From positions 66,002,779-66,066,778 of the forward strand of contig NC_090319.1 of the NCBI RefSeq assembly GCF_040869045.1: DNA of 64,000 nucleotides, given 5' to 3'. Origin of the DNA: Eurosta solidaginis. Lineage: Eukaryota; Arthropoda; Insecta; Diptera; Tephritidae. The notes beneath the pieces are model-generated. The model searched no databases, was not told the DNA's origin, and worked only from the letters and a program-made list of their open reading frames with translations. The translations under genes were made by a program, and so were the position numbers. Numbering within the stretch: the stretch's first letter is position 1; each line of letters opens with the position of its first letter. Shown here one piece after another: positions 56,021 to 64,000 of this stretch.

Positions 56021-58387
56021 CCCATTAACGCCCAACTTTTGTTTTGCTCTTTTATCATCTTTTTCTGTTAGTATGGTCCAAAATATAGAGACTAATGCAC
56101 ACAAAATTTTCTTAATACTTCATGTATATATTTTATTGCATCTGAAAGGTTTGTTCCCAAATGGGAACATTGGGTACATAAGACTTAAATCATGTTGTGA
56201 TAGTCTACAAAACAATGAACATATATACCTCGGTCGCATTCAGTACACATTTTACGTGCATTTTTTTACACAGCGCACATCGTTTTTGTTTTCCATTTGG
56301 AATAGCGGCTAAAACATGTTTTGTTATGGCTCGGCTCTGCCTGAGTGTACGAACTGGGCGACCAAGCGTTTTCGGATCTGAGAGGCTAGTTTTTATGTGC
56401 AAATAGCTTCGCGCTACCATGCGAATGAAGTCAAGATATGTAATTTTGTCATGACTTAAATTATATATAACGAATGCATTACACATACAAATATCCAGAC
56501 AGTTTGTAAAAAGCCTAAAGTACAATTTTTTTCCTTTAATTTCTACGGGATACCTGTTGATATGCCAGTCTGACTTATCCACACCTCCCATTTATTCGTT
56601 ATATTGTGATATTACATGCGGCTGAAGAACTTCAACATATTTTTTATCCTTTTTACTGTACCTCTGCACAGGCTGCATGGGATTTACACTTTGATGGTTG
56701 GTAATAACTTTTACACATCTGTTATCATTCCACGAAACAACTAATACTTCGTTATTTTTATCAAATCTATAATCAGTAGCGCCGCGAGGCTCTTTTTTCA
56801 TAGCTTCATCTGTTTTTATCGGACACTTATTTAGACGGTTGAATCTGGAAGTACCAGTAGCACGCACATTTTTTTTTATTAAGAACTAAAACTAGTCTGA
56901 AGCTTGAAAAAAAATTGTCAAAATAAAACTCGTGGTCTTCAGGATACTCTAGAAGTTGAACCATTGAAGTAATAACCTTTTCGCCAACACCAGTCAAGTC
57001 TTTCTCAACCGCCCTGATAAAGCTCAATGTTGTAACAAAATCCAGCTTCTCCGCAGGCCATGATCCACTGCTTTAAGCCAAACCGTATTGGCTTTCCTCT
57101 GATAAATTGCTTTAAGAAGTGACCTCCGTAGTACCTTACCATCTGCTCATCTGTAGACAACTGTTTTAAAAAAACATTAAACTTTGAAAAAATTTCATTC
57201 CGCTTTTCAATCAGTGCCTTTATTTTGAAGTCCTTTTCAGGAATACCACATCGAATGTTTTCGTTGTTATTGAAGTGCAAAAATCGTTTGATTTCTAGGT
57301 ATCTGTTCCTTGGCATGTAGTTTCTTACAATTTCAATGTGAACGTCGTCGTCTGTGCACCAATACATCCTTTCACTGGGTAAACTGTGGTATGATGTAAA
57401 AATCAATATGCCAAGAAACTAACGAAAACATTCTGAAGAAAGGCAGAAGTTATGGAAATTACATTGGTGTGCATAGCGCAAACTTTCGTCAACTATGTGT
57501 TGAACTAGTGATTTGTCAAAAAAGAATTCAAAAATTTCAAATGCCTCTCTTTACTGAAAATTCTCTCGAGTTTTAGTTATATTATCCTGGCAGCGTTTAG
57601 GCGATGTTAAATTGTTACTATAACTTGCATCAGTATGAAGAAATCGCGATGTGCAGGCTGGATTTTCTTCTTCCAGCTTTTGTCTTTTCGAAGTTGTACT
57701 TGGCGTGAAGTCGACATCTTTTTCAATTTCAGTAAAATGAATTTCTACTTCGCCAGGAACATCCTTCAGTTCTGTAACTTCATCAAGATTGTCTTCATCA
57801 ATATCATCACAATTAGTCAGGGTATCAGCATCTGGAGGCAGTTGCACTATATCAATAGTACTTTCGTCATCCAGCTCTGCATCCTCGAGGAGTTCTTTTA
57901 AAATTCCTTCAATTTCATGAAGTTTAAGAGCTCTTTGGCTAAACATGCTTTAGATATAAAAATATCAGCCAAAAACGATAATGAAAAATATTTACAAAAT
58001 TTGTGTACATAGTGCCTAATGCTTCCAATTGGGAACATTGGAAAAACGTTGAAATTGTGCAATTTGCGCAATTTTCTTGCAACAAAACTAGTTATTTTAT
58101 TTACTTACGTCACAACCTAGCACTGTAAGAAAATACCACTTCAATTTTTAGGTTAAATCAATAAAAGTTTTCAGATAAAATCCTTAAATGAGAAAAACGT
58201 GCCACCTCCGAGAATATTTGCTTGCTACTGACCACGTGATCGTGAGAGAGCATCAAGAACAGCTGATTATATGCATAGATATGTGGGAATATGTAATTCG
58301 ATATCGATTTTTTGATCAGTGGTTCTTATTCGATAATATCTAAAGATTTGTGCAAGCTCCCAAATGGGAACATTGGGCGCTAATGGG
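56021..58387 (-). mobile_element. piggyBac-type transposon PB-2
   Basis: TTAA at 56017-56020. The right duplicate has become TCAA (58388-58391). Terminal repeats CCCATTAACGCCCAA and TTGGGCGCTAATGGG differ at one base in 15. The empty site is at 8026 in B1 (AGGAGCTTAAGTCGC). Palindrome GTTCCCAAATGGGAAC at 56153-56168, with relatives at 58023-58035 and 58358-58369. Confidence 0.92.
56205..57946 (-). pseudogene. piggyBac transposase pseudogene (PB-2), nearly complete
   Basis: The N-terminus (57946 down) is acidic (EDAELDDESTIDIV). After a frameshift near 57545 comes FFFDKSLVQHIVDESLRYA, then the nuclease: STDEQMVRYYGGHF (Asp 1), FYFDNFFSSFRLV (Asp 2), KDKKYVEVLQPHVISQYNE, then MGGVDKSDWHINRY (Asp 3). 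A C-terminal RCALCKKMHVKC finger ends the protein. Faults seen: frameshifts near 57545, 57410, 57015 and 56850, and one in-frame TAA between NE and MGG. All three catalytic Asp positions remain, so decay is recent compared with PB-1 and PB-3. Confidence 0.87.
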
Positions 58388-58391
58388 TCAA

Positions 58392-58659
58392 GTCGCTGTT
58401 TATACACAAATATTTTTGTTGTTGAAACTTGCTATTTGAGCAAGAGGGGGTAACGAGGAAAGCGCGTGCACTGAGTTTCTTGCGCTTGGCGACTTGCTTT
58501 GAGCTGTCTTTTTTATGTTTTCAAATTCTGATTTTTGTAAATTTTTTTTTGATTGAGGAACTTTTGGCTGATTTTGAATAGAAATTTTTATAAGTTTATT
58601 AAATATTTCTTATATTTCACAATAATTTTTCAAATTTTCAATGAATAAAAAAAAGGTTT
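58392..58659. other. B2 non-coding sequence
   Basis: Matches 8031-8330; no gene. Confidence 0.5.
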
Positions 58660-59560
58660 AGAAAGAATTTATATAAAATGTCAAATTGTTGCTTAGAAAG
58701 AGCCGCCGTGTGTAAATCTGATACGCAACTTCAAAAGAAGTTGAAGTTGAAGCTAAGCACGGGACCATATATTCGGTTTGCCCGATATTAGACGAGGATA
58801 TACTGCTATGGACATATGGCCTGCACACAAGTTGCCCCGAGACCTTGAGTCTTGTTGCGGTGGCTAACGCGAGAGTTTTGGCCATTAGATATGCAGGCGT
58901 GATGTTTAGAATGGCAAGCAATGCTACTGTCGGAGTAGTTTTTAGGGCTCCCGTTATGCTAATCTTTGATAATCTACATGCCCCTAAATTTGTTTCGTAT
59001 TCGTACTTTTTTGTGTGGCTGTCCACCAAACAAGGACCCCATTGTAAAGTATGGGTTTGACAATTGCCGTAAGGGAGTTTATGTCCTCGTGCATCCTAGC
59101 ATCCTCTTGGATGCATACGATGTAGCGTTGGCTTTCTTCGCTCTCTCTTTCACAGACAAATTACCTTTTATGATGACTCCTAGATATTTTGGGGCTATAT
59201 TTTTCTTGTAGGGTTACACCTCTAAGCTTAGGCTTGGTCCAATTAGGACCTATATTTGCTAGTAAATACGTGAATTTTTCCGCGTTGTAGTTAACTCGAC
59301 GCCAGATGCCCAGGCCTGTACATACCGAAGTGCCTGATCCACCAAAGAGTTGATTGTTGTTAGGCATCTGCCGTTTATTATGACTTTAACGTAATCTGAT
59401 ATGCAGTTTGACTGGTCCTCCGTGGAAACCCCTAAGCAATTGGTTGATAACCAGCGTCCCCACTTTGCGCGGCTTCTATGTTCACAGATTTTGTTGCCTC
59501 GCATAGATCCCATTGCGAAGTAATCACTCTGCAGCTTAACTTCGAGCCGATCCATTTTGT
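58660..59560 (-). pseudogene. LINE (R1-like) reverse transcriptase, C-terminal remnant, copy 2
   Basis: Better preserved than 8331-9195. The frame 58658-59029 has ISITGALKTTPTVALLAILNITP, a segment of R1-clade elements after the RT. Further up lie KYSPK and VQAWASGVELTT. Multiple shifts; not functional. It shares the copy 1 break pattern, so the LINE died before the B duplication. Confidence 0.68.
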
Positions 59561-59872
59561 AAAGGAGGGATGAACTTTAATTGTGTTAAGACTGTCCATG
59601 TTTACTCATTTCGAGATATTGTTGAAAGCTCCAGAAAATCACTTAGAACATATTCCTGGTGTTCCAGGGCTTTCTCTATATTTATGACCACCCTATGCAA
59701 TGCAGTTTAGATTCACTTACCTTTGGTGTATGTTGTGCTGGAAAGGTTAACTCCTCATTCATATTTGATTTTATATACACATCTTTTAATATTTCCATGG
59801 TTTTGAGCAAAATAGATGTCAAACTATGGGACCTATAGTCCACCTACGTCTACCTTGGATACGACTTTCCTG

Positions 59873-60292
59873 TTGTTTTTGTTGTTGTAGCGATAAGGTT
59901 ACTCCCCGAAGGCTTTGGAGAGTGTTATCGATGTGATGGCCCTTTGACGGATACAGATCCGGTACGCTCTGGTAACACAGCTCCATTAAGGTATAACCCG
60001 ACCATCTCGGGAACGATTTATATGGCCACATTAAACCTTCTGGCCATCCCTCCCTCCCCACTCCCAAGTTCGGTGAGGAGCTTGGGGTCGCCAGAGCCAC
60101 GTCTGTTAGTAAAACGGGATTCGTCGCTCGAAGGTGAGGTTGACAATTGGGTTTGGAGAAGCTATACATATATTGCGCTGGCAACATGATAAGGTTGCGC
60201 TACACAACCTCTTGAATCTGATATTTTAGTCGCCTCTTACGACAAGCATACTTACCGCGGGTATATGCTAACCCCCTAATCCGCTAGGGGAT
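59873..60292. repeat. Dispersed dipteran repeat, fuller copy
   Basis: Runs from TTGTTGTTGTAGCGATAAGG through CGGGAACGATTTATATGG and GTCGCCTCTTACGACA to the CCGCTAGGGGATAC end. The type is one I associate with many fly sequences. Copy 1 (9436-9652) lacks the first 200 bases. Confidence 0.55.
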
Positions 60293-60756
60293 ACGACTTT
60301 CCTCAGTCTCGCCGATTCGCTATAGCATTCTATGTACCCACAAAAAATTGTCCATGAAACTCTCTTCGACCTGTTGATTTCACGTTTAAAGATCCACATT
60401 CGTCCCAGCACTCCTCATTTTCCGCAACTTCTACCAACTAAAGAATCTCTTTTACCTGCCCTCTAAGAAGAATCAACTCCTTACTACATCATGGTGGCTT
60501 TACTTTCCCTTTGAATCTTCTCAGAATTGTTGCACTCCTCCAACTCCTCAACGGTGGTAACCTCTTTTGGCTGTTTGGCAGTCCGTTTCCTTAGGGTTTC
60601 CCTTTCTCTATGCTGAAACAGAAAGTGTATGTTCTGAGCAGGATGTCCTATCAAGGACCCTTTATTCATACCACGATATATAATAAAACTCAATCTGTTA
60701 TCATATTGCTTGACATATGTAGGAGCGCTACTGCTGTTAGCAACCTGTAGACTACT
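60293..60756 (-). other. LINE-internal remnant, copy 2
   Basis: Matches 9653-10127; no readable domain. The empty DINE-1 site (ATAATAAAAAAGGGAC) is at about 60768. Confidence 0.45.
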
Positions 60757-61038
60757 CTATAGAATATAATAAAAAAGGGACTCATCTGTACCATTAATAT
60801 CGTCCCCTCCCCATACGCTGTGATGCGCATTCGCATTCGCACCTATGACAAGCCGTTCTCTGCACACTTCTTGATCCACCAGCCTTTTGAACTCTTCTGG
60901 TTGGGCTTCCACGTTATGGGCAATGTAGCAGGATGTTTGGATGAGGGACAGTTCTTTTTTCCCCTCTATTGCTACCCTTGGCAGGTCTGCAGTGCTGAAG
61001 TTAGATAAAATAAATGAGCATAGGTGTTTTCTAACCAT
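60757..61038 (-). pseudogene. LINE endonuclease fragment (R1-like), copy 2
   Basis: 93 residues with RLVIGANANAHHSVWGGDDINGTDESLF, the R1-clade endonuclease signature, and LIQTSCYIAHNVEAQ upstream. Catalytic surroundings are only partly preserved and flanking frames are shifted. Confidence 0.75.
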
Positions 61039-61149
61039 GACTGCATCTCTTACCCTGCTGTTCGTCTTTGTATAATAAACGCTGAATTCGCGAGCGCTGA
61101 ATCCAGAAACCTTTCCTCCAGATCAGACCCATGGCTCTTGTATCAGCGC

Positions 61150-61780
61150 CACATCAAACAAACCCTCCTAAAGTGTCAGGAGGAGCTTGCTCGACGTCAC
61201 TTTACTGTGTTGGATATTTATCTGTAAGACTCGCAACGCCATTGAGCTGTTTGTCTCTCTCCAAATTCTCCGCCACTGCACTCAAGCAATACTTCTTTTC
61301 GATGTTTCCGGGGTTTGTAGGTACGTTTGTCCCTCCTCTGATATAAGGGTCTCTGCTACACTCGCAGCTTTATCAGTCTTTTTGCCCAATTCCAGCACCT
61401 CTGCCTTTCGGTTGACACCAGTCCATTGGGGTTGTTGCAATCTAGCAGTGCCATAGTTAAGGACTGTTTCGCAACTTTGTTCATCTTCTTCTCGGTGAAA
61501 ACCGGAGTCTCATCATTAGCTCCTTTGAGTTACACCGAATAAGCTGAAATTTGGTCATTACCTCCCTTTGGTTTATTACCATTTACGTTTTTGTTTCTTA
61601 TTTCCTCTTCCGGTACTACAGTTTTTAGGGTACATGGGTTTCTAGAACTTGCAGAATTTGAGGTCTGGTTCCTGTCATTCCGGCTTGCTTCCTGGTTCTG
61701 GGACGGGGCTTTTTCCCTACGCCTCCTAACTCTTAAAAGCACTCTTGTCAGGTTTAGCTGATCGTTGCCTCTTTACTTTC
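61150..61780 (-). pseudogene. LINE ORF1-like region, copy 2
   Basis: Basic frames including RVRRRREKAPSQNQEASRNDRN (about 61680-61742), matching 13500-14110. Likely the gag-like ORF1 of the same LINE. No zinc knuckle seen. Confidence 0.42.
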
Positions 61781-61889
61781 GGGCACTGTCTTTTTGGCCC
61801 ATGCCAACCGATCGCTCTCGTTGTTGGTTGGCCTAGCGACGCAATCGCTTTTTACTTCTCATCCTTACTTTAGAAGTTTTTGAGTTCAT

Positions 61890-62290
61890 ATCGGTCGTAC
61901 GACCACCTGTCCAACAAGGCGAGCTCAGCGGTCTAATGTTAAGAGTGGGGATAAAACACGTCCGCTACTACAACGCCCCTGGTGAGTTCATTATTACATC
62001 CCGAAGCGATCCGGTATGGGGAAGGGTCCGCTCCGAAAATATTTCCTGGCTGCAATTCATCCAATAGGGACCGTGCCTAGCAGCCTTGATTAGGACGTTG
62101 GAGAGATGTCAATTTTACCTTGTTTAATATTATAGAAAGCGATAAGTATTTCAATGAGTTTTAGTAAGTATGTATTTAATTTTTTGTCAACTTATAATTG
62201 GTGAAATAGAAATAAATTTATGAGTTCGGTTGAAGTCAGTAAAGGAAGTGACAACTTAATTTATCACACATTCAACGAATATAACCAAAA
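61890..62290 (+). repeat. Junction block J, uninterrupted copy
   Basis: Runs from CGTACGACCACCTGTCC through TTTCAATGAGTTTTAGTAAG and ATTGGTGAAATAGAAATAAA to TTCAACGAATATAACC, leading into the third protease homologue flank. It is the reference for the broken J copies at 14219 and 22782. Confidence 0.82.
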
Positions 62291-62637
62291 CCTTTTATTA
62301 AATCGCAATTTCTAGATAAATTCGAATGCTGAGTTTCACGCTATCTCAGCCACCATTTCGAAAACGCGCTACCTCTGCCTAAATTTAAAATGTTTTGACG
62401 TGAGATGGAGCATTTATACAACAAGGTCTGTAATGAGGCTTTCAGCCGAGATAGGGCGATGTTTCACTCAGCAGTCATATATGTAATACTTCGATATTGC
62501 TACAACAATATGTGCGCAATGACTTTTTAATTCACGAAGTATTTTGATTGTAGCAGCTTAAGTTTTACAATAAAAAATTATAATTTAGGTACATCCTCAT
62601 GGAAAAGAAGAAAAGGAAAACATTTTTATTTATTTAT
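62291..62637 (-). other. 3' flank of third protease homologue
   Basis: Matches 23145-23530 with small deletions, including the TTTATTTATTTA run. No gene. Confidence 0.5.
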
Positions 62638-63387
62638 TTAAGTACTACATACATTTATGATATCATTTGTTAGCCCTTTTGATGGCGGCCCCATTTTTGC
62701 TTTTATATACGAATGAGGAAATTTTCCGTAAGATATATATGTATATAACATTGACGAAGTACCCAAATTAGATCCTGCCACAGCACAAAGAGTTCCGTCC
62801 ACAACGCCCGGCGCTCCACGTTGTATTCCATTTGCACCTTGTCCACAAATTGTTGTGCTGGGATATATACGCATTTGCAAGGAGAATTCAGCTAGACAAT
62901 TGTCCATTTCTGCTATAATTTCGACAGTAGGATAGATATGATAACCATTTTCTGAAGACCATCCCTTAATTTTCATTTGCTTGCCCGGTTGTAATGCAGT
63001 TTTGCAAGGTCCTATTGTTCGTACTGTATTTCGGTTAAAGGGGGATTTCACTTGAATTATAAATAACTCCATATCGTTGTGTCTGTTGATTTTAGTTTGA
63101 AGAAAAGAACTCCCTTTGCGAACTTGCCCTTGCCCAGCACCAGCTTTAACTGTGATCATTTCCGGTTCTACCCACATGCAAGTTACAACTGTTAAAACGT
63201 ATTCTAAAGTGATCAATGATCCAGCGCATTGGTATTTGTCGTTACAATATATTGCCACCACATATGATTCATCCTCTGTAACGACAGGACTGCTAGAACT
63301 GCTACCCCCAACGCGAAATTGCGCATTCGTGTGGGTGAAAGGGAAGCTAAGCGCGACCAACAGGACGAAATAATTTCTTAAACTCAT
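62638..63387 (-). CDS. Secreted serine protease homologue, divergent third copy
   Basis: 249 residues, single exon, about three-quarters identical by eye to the palindrome copies. Signal peptide 1-20, RVGG at 25-28, CAGSLITL at 54-61, then VVTC (67-70) with Thr at the catalytic His position. NDMELFIIQV keeps the Asp (105) and GAPGVVDGTLC has Pro at the catalytic Ser position. The Asn/Thr difference at the His position shows continued drift there, while cysteines and Asp are kept. The C-terminus stops at INVCST, because sequence coding the last about 22 residues in the other copies is deleted or diverged into the 3' AT tract. TATA box 67 bases upstream. A LINE lies about 170 bases upstream. 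Confidence 0.87.
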   Translation of the reverse strand: MSLRNYFVLLVALSFPFTHTNAQFRVGGSSSSSPVVTEDESYVVAIYCNDKYQCAGSLITLEYVLTVVTCMWVEPEMITVKAGAGQGQVRKGSSFLQTKINRHNDMELFIIQVKSPFNRNTVRTIGPCKTALQPGKQMKIKGWSSENGYHIYPTVEIIAEMDNCLAEFSLQMRIYPSTTICGQGANGIQRGAPGVVDGTLCAVAGSNLGTSSMLYTYISYGKFPHSYIKAKMGPPSKGLTNDIINVCST

Positions 63388-63453
63388 TTTAAACTATAAC
63401 TTTTTGAGATGCTTGTTAAATATTGAGTAAATCAAGATAAGTTTTGTGGCCGC

Positions 63454-63461
63454 TATTTATA
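63454..63461 (-). promoter_or_regulatory. TATA box of third protease homologue
   Basis: TATAAATA on the minus strand, same spacing as the other two copies. Only one promoter unit is visible here because a LINE interrupts the upstream region. Confidence 0.75.
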
Positions 63462-63559
63462 CATCAGTGGATTGTGTGAATAACAAATGAGTAGAAACTT
63501 CTAGATTCAGGAAATGGGCACAAAGCAAATATTTGGCTGTTTTGAAAACAACATTTCCT

Positions 63560-64000
63560 TGTTAATTAATTAATTTATTTATTTAATTATTTAAAGTCAA
63601 CTAACAAGAGTGGTCGACTAACAAAATACAAAGGAAAGTAACATAAAAAAAGGGATAGCGTAAAAATATATACAAGTATAGAATTAAAAATGGAATTAAT
63701 TAAAAATTTACAATTTGGTTTAACATTGAACAAGAACTAAAATTAAACTAGCATTACAAATTAAACAAGTAAACTTTAAGATATCAGTTGAGACTGAAAA
63801 GTATAGCATTGCGTAAGGCAACAAATGAACATTCGATACTAATGCAATTATACAAGTCGTTATAGTACGAGCACCAAACACGTATAGGATCATTTTTGCC
63901 AAAATTTATACGACACAGGGGTAAATGGAAGGGCACGTAGTGTCTGGACACCCTAGCAGGAACTGCAAAGTTCATTCGGCTTAGGCGCTCAGAGGAGTCA
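63560..64000 (-). pseudogene. LINE C-terminal fragment (Jockey-like), running off the window
   Basis: The minus-strand frame reads RMNFAVPARVSRHYVPFHLPLCRINFGKNDPIRVWCSYYN with the stop near 63784, resembling the last segment of Jockey-superfamily RT proteins and the end of the LINE at 38398-39268. The 3' tail is the TTATTTATTTAATTATTTA run at about 63570. Inserted in the promoter-proximal region of the third protease homologue. The upstream part is outside the window. Confidence 0.65.

Larger units (their letters stand above)
51020..62290. repeat. Segmental duplication B, copy 2
   Basis: Collinear with 7165-14535 apart from insertions (DINE-1-like piece, PB-1, PB-2) and small deletions. It continues past block J into the third protease homologue, giving the uninterrupted arrangement. 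Confidence 0.8.

Overview
The window reads as repeat-dense nuclear DNA of a higher fly. The organism is inferred from the transposon mix and AT-richness. One dispersed repeat (59873-60292, partial at 9436-9652) is a type I associate from memory with tephritid fruit flies. Almost all coding sequence is transposon-derived and broken. The only intact non-transposon genes are three copies of a secreted trypsin-fold protein that has lost its catalytic histidine and serine.

Layout, left to right. 1-2060: Helitron Rep pseudogene, minus strand. 2400-2740: diverged satellite units. 2868-3722: a segment with a tRNA-derived SINE, repeated at 47422-48262. 4165-7113: 5'-truncated BEL/Pao retrotransposon with its 3' LTR. 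7165-14535: segment B1, a relict LINE plus a DINE-1-like element carrying a 130-bp tandem array. 14536-30880: a giant inverted repeat with about 8-kb arms, each holding an identical protease-homologue gene. 30881-32182: sequence unique in this window, with a possible first exon. 32183-34134: piggyBac-type element PB-3. 34199-36466: an LTR-bounded insert carrying a glutamine-rich, gene-like fragment. 34665-46119: a tandem duplication of a 5-6 kb unit. 45947-47215: a large foldback. 48300-49457: a 116-bp array and a Helitron 3' end. 49545-50330: a T-rich block. 51020-62290: segment B2, a second copy of B1 interrupted by piggyBac elements PB-1 and PB-2. 62638-63387: the third, divergent protease homologue. 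63560-64000: the end of a LINE.

The window contains its own controls. B1 and B2, the two tandem-duplication units, and the two palindrome arms are paralogous pairs, so filled and empty insertion sites can be compared directly. This fixes the ends of one DINE-1-like element, two piggyBac elements, a LINE and a SINE. It also suggests how the palindrome arose: an inverted copy of the junction-gene-distal unit was inserted just upstream of the parental gene.

The most notable signals are the palindrome and its breakpoints, the triplicated TATA-bearing unit upstream of the protease homologue, the 130-bp array with a four-monomer higher-order pattern, three piggyBac-type elements with palindromes flanking the transposase (element-specific in sequence), and the LTR-PBS-like-ORF-PPT-LTR insert. 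No CRISPR, rRNA gene or convincing functional tRNA gene was seen.
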